Of a DNA stretch of 64,000 nt, positions 43,336 through 55,540 are shown one piece after another. Each line of letters starts with the position of its first letter. Position 1 is the stretch's first letter. A program made the position numbers and the translations under genes. The notes beneath the pieces were generated by a model. It was not told the origin of the DNA and made no database searches. It saw nothing but the letters and a program-made list of their open reading frames with translations. The DNA is taken from contig NC_083696.1 in NCBI RefSeq assembly GCF_033118175.1, positions 35,759,001-35,823,000 on the forward strand, written 5' to 3'. The stretch is from Dama dama (Eukaryota; Chordata; Mammalia; Artiodactyla; Cervidae).

Positions 43336-44237
43336 TAACAACTGTCACGCCTCCTTCCTTGCGAGCTCCAATGCACTGTGGGGAGGGAGAGTGTGAAGCC
43401 AGACTTGGAGAGAGATGCCTGACCATCCAAGACTGTCTCCTCCAGCTCCAGGCTACCTGGTGCTCCCATGGGGCCTTGGTCAGCCTGGTTGTTTAGCCTC
43501 AGTCCCTCCAACTCAAGTGGAGCCAACTTTCCCTAGGAAGACTGGGGCCAGGGGAGAAGAAACCACAGACCCTTTGCCATCCTGGCACTTCTCCAGAAAG
43601 CTCAGGCTCCTGAGAAACAGTCAGGTAGACACCCCACATTTTGTGGGGCTCTGGGGAGCCAGTAGAGGTTGAGAATGGTTGTGGTGATGGATTAGGGGTT
43701 TAGAAGGAGAGAGTTAATTCCAGGGAGGTTGAAAACAGAAGCAAAAAGCCTGGTCTGTATGTTTCCAAATCTGGTCTCTTTGCTCGCCAGGAAGCCCTTC
43801 CTCAGGGCTCACTGCCTTCCTGCTTCAGGTCCCAGGACAATTACCATGACACTGGGGGGGTCTTCTCCAGCTCTCATCAATGCACTGGGAGTTCCAGCAG
43901 CTTTGGGAGGAAGAAAAGGGTCTGTGTGCCCCCTGCCAACTCTGCATATGACCAAAGGAGAGGAGGCCTGAGGGTCACTGATGTCTTATGGATCAGCTTG
44001 AGTTTGCCAGTGAGGTGAGCTTATGAAGGGACTGGAAACTGGCAAACCTGATACCTGCCTGGACCCTTGGTCACACCTTCAGGTCAGACGCACTGTGGTG
44101 TAGAGAAGGAGTGTGTGTCACTCATCTCTGTCTCCAGAGGTCTCTGGGGATGAAGGCTTAAACCGGATGCAAACATCTTGACCAGCTTCTCTCATCCTTG
44201 CTCTGGGAAGCCTTTTCGGGCCACTAACCTCTCTGCT
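43336..44237. other. Intergenic DNA without recognised genes
   Basis: No gene or repeat was confidently recognised. Confidence 0.5.
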
Positions 44238-44453
44238 GTGATGTGCTTAGTCGCTCAGTCGTATCCCACTCTTTGTGACCCCATGGACTGTAGCCCGTCA
44301 GGCTTCTTTATCCTTGGGATTTTTTTCAGGCAAGAAAACTGGAGTGGGTTGCCATTCCCTTCTCCAGGGGATCTTCCCAACCCAGGGATCGAACCCAGGT
44401 CTCCCGCATTGCAGGCAGATTCTTTACCATCTGAGCCACCAGGGAAGTCCCTG
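44238..44453 (-). mobile_element. Bov-tA SINE, antisense
   Basis: Complete antisense copy ending 'gccaccagggaagtccc'. Confidence 0.87.
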
Positions 44454-45094
44454 CCTTTTTTCTGGATGCCCCTGTGGGGAGTGACGGGCTTATTTCAGCA
44501 GTCTTCCTCACTGCGCTCAGAGTCAAGCAGGTCTGACTGGGAGAGGGGAGGGAGGACTCTGGGAATCCTGATAATCATCTGGACATGGTCCACCACTCAT
44601 CTCTATGGAGATGTCCTCCCATAGCCTAGAAGGTACCAGGAACGTCCTGCCTACCACCCTCATCCTTTGCCTCTCTGCTCAGGGTCACTGCCAGGGCCTG
44701 GACAGAAGCGGATGAAGGCGGAGAAGTGGGGTGGGGGCTGGTTTAAGCAGGGAGGCAGGCTGCGGTCCCCATCTGAGGAAGCTCTTTCCCAGGAAAGGTA
44801 GCCTTTAGCAGGGGGATCCCCAGATTCACATCAAGGATGGAGACGGGAAATTGACCCCAGCCTGTGGACAAAGTCCCACCTTGATTGGACTAAAGGTTGA
44901 TAGCTTGAGCTACCTTTGGCCCTAAGAGGTACGAGTGTGACCACATACACATGAGGGTGCGTCTGTCGTAGTTGGTGACAGTCTGGAGGGACATGTTCAT
45001 TTTTCTTAGTTCCCTGACCGAGGAACCTGCGTTCTCAGTAGTGAAAGCTCAGCATGCCACAGAGGCAGTGAACTGCAGGGAATTCCAGGGGGGT

Positions 45095-45420
45095 AGGGGG
45101 GTGTGTGTGCATATTCACACAAGCGCATTTACATGCTCACTCGCTCACTGACTAACACACTGAGGCACACTCACTTCACATTCAATCCAGCTATATGCAT
45201 ACATGCACTCTCATACTCGGACACTCATCCACACTCAGGTGCTCAAACACACCTAGATACACTCCTGTGCGCCCAGCACATCCACAGGCAAGCTCTGACA
45301 CACACCTTCACTCCATGACCTGACACACACATACACTTTCAGCCATGCATGCTTAAGCACACATCCACACACTCACTCACACTTGAGTACACGTTTACCC
45401 AGCTTGAATACACTCCTGCT
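45095..45420 (+). repeat. Degenerate CACA/CACTCA-rich tract
   Basis: About 300 bp of loosely periodic CACAC/ACTCAC motifs, an eroded microsatellite. Confidence 0.65.
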
Positions 45421-45844
45421 TGCAGGTTGCCAGAAGCCACACACTGTGTGGGTGTGGGTGGTGTGGGTGGCGCTGAGTGTAGGGATAAGGGGTAAAGAGG
45501 TGGACATCACAGAGGTCAGGGTGTGGGCTTGGGGGAGCCTCTAGGTGTTCAGGTCACAACCCAGACTTTCAGGGCAAGGGATCAGGAAGCAGGAGCTGTA
45601 GAGCGTGTGAATGAGAGTCTCAGTGGCTGGGCGGGGCACCCAGTAACTCCTGACAGATACTTGCTGAAAGAGAGAACAGCAGGATGGACTAAAATGGACT
45701 CCCCATTTCCAGCTGGTAGAGCTGCCTATCTGTGTCACAGAAGTTTAGAATCTTGGGCAACCAGACAGTCAGGGCCATCTCACCGTCTGAACTCAGGGGC
45801 TCCACATTCTCACTGCCATCCTGCAGAGCCAGAGGCTGAGTCTC

Positions 45845-46095
45845 AAATTCGGGTGGCTGCAGATGTAGAGAACAGACTTGTGGTTTCCCAGGGGGACGGG
45901 GGGGGGTGGGGGGGGTGGAGGTGGGGGGGGTGGGGGGTGCTGGGGGGAGGAAGGGATGGAGTGGGAGTTTGGAGTTGGCAGATGCAAACTATTATATGTA
46001 TAGGATGATAAACAAAAAAGTCCTACTGCATCACACAGGGAACTATATTCAATATCCTATGATAAACCATCATGGAAAATAATGTTTTAAAACCA
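45845..46095 (+). mobile_element. L1 3' UTR fragment with G-rich tract
   Basis: L1 3' UTR with the characteristic 'gttggcagatgcaaactatt' block near 45974. The embedded G-tract at 45891-45950 has more than six G-runs of three or more, a strong G-quadruplex candidate and a known L1 3' UTR feature. Confidence 0.75.
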
Positions 46096-46109
46096 TTTGT
46101 ATTTTCTGG

Positions 46110-46385
46110 GGACTTCCCTGGTGGTCCAGCGGTTAAGAATCTGCCTTACAATGTAGGGGATGTGGTTCGATCCTTGATCGGGGATCCCACATGCCTTGGA
46201 GGAACTTAGCACATGTGCTACAGCTACTGAGTCTATGAGCTCCAGAGCCTGTGGGCCACAACTCAGGAGCCTGCATGCCACAACTAGAGAGTCTGTGGGC
46301 CTCAAGGGAAGATCCTGCCTGCTGCAAAGAAGATCGCATGTGCCACAACAGAGACCTGATGCAACCAAATAAATAAATAAATATT
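46110..46385 (+). mobile_element. Long CHR-type tRNA-derived SINE
   Basis: Head 'gacttccctggtggtccagc', full long body and a (AAATA)n tail at 46368-46385. Confidence 0.82.
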
Positions 46386-46779
46386 TTAAAAAGTTTTTTA
46401 CTTCCCAGCTTTCAGAACTGTGAGAAATAAATGTTTATGGTTTAAGTAAGAAAATAAGTGAATAAATAAATAGAGGTGACTTGCATGAAGCTACTGGGTC
46501 AGAAGTGCTAGTACAGACCTAGGTTCCAGCCTCAGGGCATATATTCTAAGCCTAGGGATCCCTGACTGCAGAGAAGCCAAGGACAAGCTGCTTGGGAATG
46601 AACAGGATGTGAGTAAATTCTGGCCTGTTCCGGGGATTTGGGCTCTAACCAGGAAACAGGGGGACCTGCTGAGGTCCTTTAAGGTATAGAAGGTCAAGGA
46701 GATACACTCTGTAGAAAAGCTCCTAGAAAGGTCTCATATGTAACATAGTACCTCTGGTTTTTCTGCCAGAGGGCTCATA

Positions 46780-46905
46780 TTTAATTCATTTATTTGTTTG
46801 CATATTACTTCATCAAATATCTATTGAGGATTTTTCTCATGCCAGGTTGTGGTAGGTACCAAGATTACTATAATGAACAAGCTATATATGCAAGATCAGA
46901 TAGGA
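46780..46905 (-). mobile_element. L2 LINE 3' end, antisense
   Basis: Antisense L2 terminus ('aatatctattgaggattttt') with the following 'tgaacaagctatat' block. Confidence 0.55.
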
Positions 46906-47450
46906 AGTCTCTGCATGCACAAAAGAGGAAATCTAACTCGATCTGGTTTGGGCAACTGTGGTGATTCACTGGTTCTGAAAAATCAGAGCAAAAGTTCAGG
47001 TGAGGCTTGATCCAGTCCTCACATTCACTCTGCTTTTCCTTTCCTTTTTCCATGGTGTCAGCCTCATCCTAAGCCTGAGTTCTCCTATGGTTCCAAAATA
47101 CCTGGCAGGAGCAGGCTAGAGGGAACATCTTTTTCATGGCAGTTCTAGCAAATATCCAAAGGCACACTCTGATTGGACCTGCTTGGTGTCATACCCAGCC
47201 CTGAGTCACAAGCATGGCTCAGCTGATTAGATCAGTTTAAGTCACATATTCCATCTCTGGCCTCAAGAGAGATGTCGGCTTCATCTGAACAAAATGGATT
47301 CCCAAATGGAAACAAAGACTCAGGAAAAGGGAAACCAGGGCCTACTAAACAGTTCCTATCTTCATGGAATTTAAAGACTAATTAGTGGAGGAGACTACAC
47401 ATATAATTGAACAGATGAGATTGGGAATTGGGACATTTTACGAGAACAAA
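46906..47450. other. Intergenic DNA without recognised genes
   Basis: No gene seen. One AP-1 consensus TGAGTCA at 47202-47208. Confidence 0.5.
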
Positions 47451-47668
47451 GGGCTTCCCAGGTGGCGCTAGTGGTAAAGAACTCACTTGCCAATGCAGGA
47501 GATGCAAGTTCAATCCCTGGTTCAGGAAGATCCCCTGAAGAAGGGCATGGCAACCCACTCCACTATTCTTGCCTGGAGAATCCCATGGACAGAGAAGCCT
47601 GGTGAACTACAGTGCATAGGGTTGCAAAGAGTTGGACTTGATTGAAGTGACTTAATATGCACATATAC
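47451..47668 (+). mobile_element. Bov-tA SINE
   Basis: Complete head plus Bov-A unit, sense. Confidence 0.87.
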
Positions 47669-47859
47669 CAAAACAAAACACTTCTACAGGACTGGATACA
47701 TAATTTTGGGGGCCTATTCTAAAAGGAAAATGCAGGGCCCCTTATTAAAGAATTATTTAGAATTTCAAGACAGCAGCAGTGTTAAATCAAATACAGGGCC
47801 CTTCTAAGGCCTGGGTCACCTATCCTTAAGGCCAGCCCAATTCCTCTCTATTGAAACCT

Positions 47860-48060
47860 GAAGGAGAGAAGGAATCAGCCAGATGGGGTATTCTGGGTAG
47901 AGGTAACAGCTTGTGCAAAACCCTGGAGGCAGAAAGTCAAGTTCCCTGGAAAAGTTGGAAGGAATTCAGTTGTGGCTGGAGCTTAGAGTGCCAGATAAGA
48001 TTGGAAAGTGGGTGGGGCCGGGTCGGGTAGGAGCCTGGTTACGGCATATCTGGGAAACTG
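47860..48060 (-). mobile_element. L2 LINE, antisense
   Basis: Antisense L2 ORF block ('ggtaacagcttgtgcaaaac'). Confidence 0.55.
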
Positions 48061-48445
48061 AAGCTTCCTAAGGCTCTTGCTTAGTGGTCTCTGTAAGCCT
48101 ATCCATCACCAAATTAGGGGACAGGGAGGAGCCAGGTGGGTGCCAGACCCTGCCTTGGATGGAATTCAGATGCACAGTGAACAGATCAGGAAAGTAAGGG
48201 AAGCATGAGGAAAGGCCTGGGTGTCAAGAGGATCAGGCTGCTCAGAGACCCAAAGCAAGTTCCACCACCACCCTGCCTCAGTTACCCCTCAAGACCACTG
48301 AGGGTGTTGCATGAGATTATTTGGTCTTTAACTTCCTCTCTAGCTCTAGGATTCTGTGATTCTCTTCTGGGGTTCTTAACAGTCTTTTTTTTTCTTTTTT
48401 CTTAACAGTCTTAGATTTAGATGACAGAAGAAAAGCAGAAAGGAA

Positions 48446-48512
48446 ATGAGGGAGGGAAGGAGATAGGAAGGGAGGGAGGAAGGGGAGAAAGAAAGAGAAA
48501 GAGAAAGAAATC
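48446..48512 (+). repeat. Polypurine GGAA/GAAA tract
   Basis: Almost pure G/A with GGGA and GAAA units. Confidence 0.85.
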
Positions 48513-48886
48513 CCCTTTTTGTAGCAGGTCTTTATGTTAGTAAAACACTGCTGAAGGCCTGGGGAAATGGAGGGAGTTTACTTTGCACAAACACATTCAA
48601 GTTGGGTATCAGACATTCTTGTTCTTGGAAACCACATTGGCGCCTCCCCAGTGGTGATTTCTCACTGGCCCTTTATCCTACTTGGCAGCCTAGCCTCTGG
48701 CCACATCATGGGTTTCTTTTCCTTCTTACCTTCCCTCCTCACGTTCTCCCTCTAGATTGCTCACTATACTCTAAACATTTTTGGTATTCAGCTGAGCAAA
48801 AAGTCACTAGCATAGATTCTGCACTTTGCTTTAATGGAACTCACTCTCCTCAGGTTTTAAAAAGTAGCCTGCCCTCCTCCATTAAG

Positions 48887-49105
48887 GGTGTTCCCAGGTG
48901 GCGCTAGTTAGTGGTAAAAGAACAAGTCTGCCAATACAGGAGACATAAGGGTTTGATCCCTGGGTTGGGAAGAGCCCCTGGAGGAGGGCATGGCAATCCA
49001 CTCCAGTGTTCTTGCCTAGAGAATCCCATGGACAGAGGAGCCTGTTGGGCTACAGTCATCGGGGTTGCAAAGAGTCAGACACGACTGAGGTGACTTAGCA
49101 CACAT
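48887..49105 (+). mobile_element. Bov-tA SINE
   Basis: Complete sense copy flanked by CTCCTCCATTAA and its near-identical downstream copy CTCCTCCATTTAA. Confidence 0.88.
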
Positions 49106-50321
49106 GCTCCTCCATTTAAAGGGAATAGAGCTCTCTTTCCATTGTGACTGCCATTTACTTGTCTGTCCTTGAGACTCAGCATCATGGAGACAGGAAGCAC
49201 AGGTTTTATTGTAAAAGCTAGCCCCTCATTTGTTGCAAGGGGCTCCATAAATATTTGCAGGATGAATGAATGGGATTATCCAGACCTCCCCTTGCAGGCC
49301 ATGTTCTTCTCTCTCTCCTTCCAGGGAATGGTTATGACAAAGTATTAGAAGAGTCAGCAGTGGAAGAAACTGGTGGAAGCGACAGATTCTTGGCTACGAC
49401 AGTTGTGGCAAAAGTTGCATTCTCCAAGGAGAGGGAGGCTGGGGGTTCTTGGCGGGTCTCAGATGGGGCTGGATGTGTACCTAGGAAGGAGGAGGCAGAG
49501 ATGACACTGAGGTTACTTGATGGGTCTGGGCATAGCCAAGAAGGGCGCCCAGCCAGCCCCAGGCGCTGTGGCTGCGCCCAGAGATCTTATCTGAGCCTGA
49601 CTGATGGGTCGGCACTGAGTCATGGGACCTGCAGCCTAGGAAAGAGTTCTGATTTTGAAACAGTTCCAGAGAAGGGGGCAGGGTGGGTACCTGTAGTTTG
49701 CCACCAGCACAGACATCATCGCCACCCACACTTCCTGTTATGCCCGGGTCACCTTTGTGGTTATCACGCATCTCCCACCCTGTGATCTACTTGCCACCCT
49801 CCTCACAGCCCTGCACCCCAACTACTCCTGTGCTTTCTTAACCATGCTGGCACTTGACCCAGTTCCTGTCACCTCTGAGTGCTCGGGATTGTCACCTCCT
49901 TTCCCCACCCCCTGTTAGGTCACCGGCACTATCCATTTCTGTCTGCCGCCGTCACGAACATCACCATCCTCCTGTCTCCCGCCCCTCATCTAAGTCTCAA
50001 AATGGGCTTTCCCCTCTGGTGTAGAGACCTTCTCATCATATGCCCCACTCTGAGCCTTTGCCCCTGCCTTTCCAGCCTCTGGTCTCCTCTGGGCTTCTGT
50101 ATCTGGAATTGCCAAGCTCCTTACCTTTGCTCCCTGCTCTAGCCATGGGAGCTTCATTTCACCATGTTGTCTGGACCCTGGGGCCAGGCGCTTATTCCCA
50201 AAGTAGTAGGCAGAGGCCGTGCCAGGAAGCCATGAGTCTTCTCTGCCTGCACCTATGCCACCTGGCAGTTCCTCCCACTCAGCCTAGGTCTAGAATTTCC
50301 ATGTGTTCAACTGACTATTGG
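49106..50321. other. Intergenic DNA, partly L2-like
   Basis: No gene seen. The stretch near 49780-50140 resembles a very diverged L2 in sense orientation. AP-1 consensus at 49616-49622. Confidence 0.45.
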
Positions 50322-50442
50322 GAATTCCCTGGCAGTCCAGTGGGTAGGACTTGGCGTTCTCACTGCCATGGGCCTGAGTTGAATCCCTGGTTGGGGAGCT
50401 AAGATCTCACAAGCCACATGGCATGTCCAAAAAAAAAAAACT
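50322..50442 (+). mobile_element. tRNA-derived SINE (CHR type)
   Basis: Head 'ggaattccctggcagtccag' and an A12 tail. Confidence 0.82.
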
Positions 50443-50579
50443 ACTAGACTATTTCCCTTTTTAAAATTCCTTGATATTCTGTCCCTCAATTACCTAATCC
50501 CCATGATACACTCTATAGCGCCCCCCCATACTTTGATACGTAACACTTGGGATCAACTACTTCTTGGTATAATCATCTG

Positions 50580-50735
50580 TGTTTAAGATAGTCTTGCCCA
50601 GCTGACAGGACACCCTGGGAGGGGGTAGCTGTGTTTGTCTTGGTCATTGCCAGGTCCCCAAATTCCAGTACAATGACTGGCTTTTGGTAGGGACACAGTG
50701 AATGTCTGTTGAGTGAATAAATACTATTTATTGAG
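50580..50735 (+). mobile_element. L2 LINE 3' end
   Basis: L2 3' end in sense orientation closing 'tgtctgttgagtgaataaat'. Confidence 0.55.
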
Positions 50736-50737
50736 CA

Positions 50738-50960
50738 CTTAGCTACAGGCACTGTGCTAAGTATGTACATATCCACTGACTTGTTCATCCCCTGTTGTAT
50801 GTTCAGTGTCCCTTTTAATTTTGTTTACTTTTGAGCACTTCAAGAGCTTTTTAGCTGATTTGGCACAAGCACTTCTGACAAAGTTCAAGCAGAGAAGCAT
50901 ATTTCCTGTTACTCATCAGAAAGTGAGGACACAGAGAAAGTCAGTTACTCCCAGAGCAAA
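50738..50960 (-). mobile_element. MIR SINE, antisense, interrupted
   Basis: Antisense MIR start ('ttattgagcacttagc') at 50730-50790, and a later antisense block ('gtgaggacacagagaaagtc') near 50924. Confidence 0.5.
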
Positions 50961-51169
50961 GGATAACACTGTTGTAATTAGGGCAAAGAAAACCACAGCT
51001 TGTAATGTCACCTCTTGATTTCATCTTTCTGCTCTCCAAAGGAGGTGGAAGAAGCAAGGGATTGATGGGAAGAGGGTACCACAAGAAGAGGTACCACAGA
51101 AGATCACTTCTGATCTCTGGAAAGCAAAAATTAGATCCTCTCCTCACGTCACAAACTAATGGTTTTTGA

Positions 51170-51460
51170 GGGTATTCCCTCATGTTCCAGTGGTTAGAAT
51201 GCAAGGGCCTGTAAAGAATCTGCCTGCAGTGCAAGAGACCTGGGTTTGATCCCTAGGTCAGAAAGATCCCTGGAGAAGGAAATGGCAACCCACTCCAGTA
51301 CTCTTGCCTAGAAAATCCCATGGACAGAGGAGCTTGACCGGCTACAGTCCATGGGGTTGAAAGAATTGGACATGACTTAGTGACTAAACCACCACAGGGA
51401 ACTAAGATCCTGCAAGTTGTGTGGCCTGGCCAATAAAACAAAATAAAAACAAAATTAAAA
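51170..51460 (+). mobile_element. Bov-tA SINE nested in a CHR-type SINE
   Basis: The outer CHR-type head is at 51170-51205 and its 3' part resumes at 51397-51450 ('gggaactaagatcctgcaag'). The inner Bov-tA is 51206-51396. All in sense orientation. Confidence 0.78.
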
Positions 51461-51763
51461 AAAAAACCCAATGGTTTTGAGAGGTAAATATACAAAGAGT
51501 TAAAGTAAAGTTGGATATTTTTCATATTATTTGTCCCTGTTAGTTCATTTTTGGGAATTTATCCTTGGGAAAATAATTGAAGATGTAGACAAAGCCTTTG
51601 CCCAAAAATCTTCACTGCAATGTAATTTTTACTATTGAAACATTGAAATACAAATATATATGTGCCAGTGAAAAAAATGAAATATAAAATTTAAACAGCT
51701 GAAAACAAACTGAATACCCAATGATAGAGAACAGATTAAATAAAGTATGGTTTGCCTTTTTTT

Positions 51764-51905
51764 TTCCAATTATTTTTATTAGTTGGAGGCTAATTACAAT
51801 ATTGTAGTGGTTTTTGCCATAGATTGACATGAATCAGCCGTGGATTTACGTGTATTCCCCATCCTGAACCCCCCTCCCACTTCCCTCACCTTTTTGTCAT
51901 TAAAA
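51764..51905 (-). mobile_element. L1 3' end, antisense
   Basis: Reverse complement of the L1 3' UTR seen in the U6-L1 chimera ('attagttggaggctaattac'). Confidence 0.82.
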
Positions 51906-52189
51906 TCATGGTTCTGAAGAGTTGATAATTATTCTATAATCATGGCATTAGGTGAAAAATGCTTTATACAAATAGACGTGTACAGAATTGTTTTCAATTA
52001 TGCCAACAGAGTACTTAGAACAATTAAAGAATCAATAGGCATTTTGTTGTTTCTGAATTGTGAGAATTTATTTTTATGATGGAAATTATTACTTTTATAA
52101 TAAAAGCTCTATGTTTGTAAAAGAAAACAACAATGGCAAAAATATTGTTTTATGTGAATGTGTGAGTATTTTACTATCTTAGATTTTTA

Positions 52190-52364
52190 TTATTTTTTTA
52201 ATATTTATTTATTTGACTGTATCAGGTCTTAGTTGCAGTGTGTAGGATCTTCCGTCTTCATTGTAGCATGCTGGCTCGTTAGTTGTGGCATGCGGGATTG
52301 AACTCAGGCCCCTTGTATTGGGAGTACAGCGTCTTAGCCACTGGACCACCAGGAAAGTCCCTAG
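52190..52364 (-). mobile_element. tRNA-derived SINE (CHR type), antisense
   Basis: T-rich start, ends 'ggaccaccaggaaagtccc'. Confidence 0.78.
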
Positions 52365-52424
52365 ATTACTTTTTTCTCCTTGACTTTTCTTTATTTTTTC
52401 CTTACATTACTTTTTGATTCACTA

Positions 52425-52515
52425 GATTGTAAATTCTATGAGGCCAGGCTCTTCTTCTTCTTGTCTATCTCTCAGCATCAGGCCTGAATGAAAGAATGAT
52501 TAATAAAGTGTGAGT
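52425..52515 (+). mobile_element. L2 LINE 3' end
   Basis: L2 terminus in sense orientation ('agattgtaaattctatgagg'). Confidence 0.6.
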
Positions 52516-53185
52516 TAATGAGCTTCCTTTGCATCATCTCTCAATGTAATGGAGTCGATCAATATGGAGGCAGGTTTGTTCTTCCCTATTACAATTCCCC
52601 ACTGTCAATGTCCATACCTCATTCTTGTGGGAAAGGGGCAGCAACTGCTCTGGCTATTTCCTGCTGAACAGGGGCACAGATGGGATGATTGTGGAATGGA
52701 ATTGATCAGCTTGGGACTGGAAGTATTCCTGAGTCTTTAGTTGGGCATACATGGCTTCTCTTTTTGTGGTTCCCAACACTTAGACAAGCACCTGAATACA
52801 CACATAAACTCCAGGATGTTCTGCCCTATGCTAGCTTTATACCCTGCCAAAATTTTATATAAAGTGGGGGGCTATTTTCTTCTTTGGTCCTTTTCAAAAA
52901 GTGGCTGTTACCAGCATAGTTAAACTAAAGAGAAGAGCAAAAGTCATCATTACTTATTTGGTAAGAGGCTTGGCTCACAACAGGAATTTATGATCTCAAG
53001 ATCAAGTCTATTCTTCTTTGCTCCATCCAGTTCCTAGAGGAGTGAGTTTTACTTGGGTGTGGTGAGTCCCTGGTCTTTTTTTTTTTTTTTTTTTTGAATC
53101 CCTGGTCTTATCCCAGCTAATTTAATAGAGGAGGGAATGTTCATCAGGGCCTCGTATCATTCTGTCCACTTAGCAGCAAGCTGAT

Positions 53186-53322
53186 GTTTGCGCTAAGTCG
53201 CTTCAGTTGTGTCCAACTCTTTGTGACCCCATGGACTGTAGCCCACTAAATTCCTCTGTCCAAGGGATGCTCCAGGCAAGAATATTGGAGTGGGTTGCCA
53301 TGCCCTTCCCCAGGATGTTCAG
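53186..53322 (-). mobile_element. Bov-A SINE, antisense, truncated
   Basis: Antisense Bov-A unit with only a remnant of the head. Confidence 0.82.
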
Positions 53323-53689
53323 GTCCTTGTTTTCTCCAGGTTTTGAGGAGACTATCCCTGGGTTGGAAGGGTTGTAGGACCACCTTAGTTGGGCAGGCAA
53401 ACCTATAGGAAGCAAAGTCACAGACATAAGTTAGTATAGTCCCTAATGTCTTAACATGGTTGGCGACTGCTAAGTCCTTTAAAAGACATTCACAAACTCC
53501 TCTGCATGGTAGACATTCCAGAATGGCCTACCATACAATATTTCAAGAGGGATTAATTTAAGTTTGCTTCTAGGAGCCACTCTAATCCATAACAGGGCAA
53601 CTGGCAAGGGCTTATCCAAGTTAATTTAGTCTCCTGACATATTTCAGCAATGCTCTTTTTAGTGTAAACATAGATGAAACACATGATCC

Positions 53690-54060
53690 AGCAACCCTGC
53701 TCTTCACTATTACCCAAGTGAAATGAAAACTTCTGTGCACACAAAATTTGTAACTCGTGGTTTTATTCCCAAACTTAGGAAACAATTCAAATCAACTAGG
53801 GAATGGATAAGTATACCATGAAATTTAACTCAGCAATAAATTACTGATAGGCACAATGACATGGATAAATCTCATTACTATGCCAAGTGAGAAAGGCTAC
53901 ACATTGTTTAACTCCATTGATAAGACATTTTGGAAAAGGCAAAACTATAGAGAAAGAAAACAGATTAGTAGTTACCTGGGGCTAGAGGCAGTTAAAATTT
54001 GATAAAGGAAATAACACAAATCAACAAGAAAGGGAAAATGATGTCAATAAATGATGCTGG
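53690..54060 (+). mobile_element. Old L1 3' end
   Basis: Old-L1 ORF2 C-terminal region ('gggaatggataagtatacca', 'ccaagtgagaaaggctacac'). Confidence 0.7.
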
Positions 54061-54082
54061 CAAAACAAGCTTTTCTTCTTTT

Positions 54083-54195
54083 TTCCCCCACACCGCACAT
54101 CTTGCGGGGTCTTTCTTTCCCAATCAGGGATTGAACACAAGGCCTTGGCAGTGAAAGCACAGAGTCCTAACCACTAGACCAGCCAGGGAATTCCC
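54083..54195 (-). mobile_element. tRNA-derived SINE (CHR type), antisense
   Basis: Antisense tRNA-like block 'tcagggattgaacacaagg', ends 'accagccagggaattccc'. A second, shorter antisense piece lies at 54478-54545. Confidence 0.75.
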
Positions 54196-54545
54196 AAAGT
54201 GAGCTATCTGAGGAGATTAAAACAGTCCATTTTGCTTCTGTCTATGCCTCTACACCAGACGGTCAAAGAGGTAAGCAAACCACAAAGAAACAATGCCAAT
54301 CTGGTCATCCACCAAGCCCCAGTTCTGGGAATTGAGAATAGGAACCGGAGGCAGTAGAAGTGGTGGATATCTGGGCATAGTGGCTGGAGTGGCTCGGGTA
54401 ATAACAAATCCTCACTCTCATCTCATTCCTTTTTTAATTTTAATCATAGAATAGTTTTTTTTAGGGTAGGTATCATTTTGCACAGTTCGTGGGATCTTAG
54501 TTTCCTGACCAGGGTTTAAACCTGGGTCCCTAGCCAGGGAATTCT

Positions 54546-55319
54546 TTTATCACAGAATAGTTCTAATTGCAGGATTGCATAGAGCCATTCAAAGGCCACC
54601 ATTCCTCCATGTTTTATTGTAAAACGATTGATCCTCTCTAACCATTAACAGAATGCCTTTTTTGCCTTGGTATCAACCAACTAGGCTGAATTCTGGGCTG
54701 GGCATTTGGGTGATTTTTGGAACCAAGCATCACCTTTCTTTTCTCCCTGGGAATGTCCCACTTTTGGACAAGAGCACAGATGGTGGTTTTTGCTGTTGTT
54801 CTTTTCCATTCCTTTCCTCCATTTGATATTGTGAAAGTTTTCAACATCACTAAACTGATTTGGCTATAAATGGAGAAACAGTACCAAAACAGAATGAAAT
54901 TAAAAACCCAAAGGACAAAAGAAAACCCTAAATAAACTCTCAAGTTTGCACTTGTGGTTTTACCTATTAACCCAACCCCATGCAATGCGACTCCTTAGAG
55001 AGTTGTTGGATCCAGATCAATGACACAGGAGACTGCAAAGAACATAATTAAGACAGCAAGGGTGACAGTACATGGTATGCAGGGTCCCAAGGTAATCCTA
55101 CATAAATTCGGAGCTCCTAACAGGGACTGTGACCACGCATTATTCATCTTCCTCTTAGCCATGGGTTCAAACTGAAATCAGACCACTTATCCACAGTGCA
55201 CCCCAGAGGACTTTCTTTAGGGATAGATGAAACATTCCCCATCTTTTAAAGATAGAAATGCAAGACAACACACAAATGGTACACACAAATGCTAGCATCT
55301 AAAGAAACAAAAGAAGGTG
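54546..55319. other. Intergenic DNA without recognised genes
   Basis: A/T-rich; no gene or clear element recognised. Confidence 0.45.
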
Positions 55320-55540
55320 TGTATGCTAAGTCGCTTCAGTCATGTCTGACTCTGTGCAGCGCTGTGGACTATAGCCTGCTGGGCTCCTCTGTTCATTGAA
55401 ATCTCCAGGCAAGAATACTGGAGTGGGTTGCCATGCCCTCCGTCAGGCGATCTTCCCGACTCAGGGATTGAACCCATGTCTTTTACGTCTCCTGCATTGG
55501 CAGGTGGGGTCTTTACTACTAGCACCACCTGGGAAGCCCC
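55320..55540 (-). mobile_element. Bov-tA SINE, antisense
   Basis: Complete antisense copy ending 'agcaccacctgggaagcccc'. Confidence 0.86.

Noticed and set aside
45095..45420. A CRISPR-like or structured tandem array
   Set aside because: The CACA/ACTCAC motifs have no constant repeat or spacer length; it is an eroded microsatellite in a mammalian genome.
49616..49622. Lone AP-1 consensus as an enhancer
   Set aside because: Single sites are expected by chance about every 8 kb; there is no cluster here.
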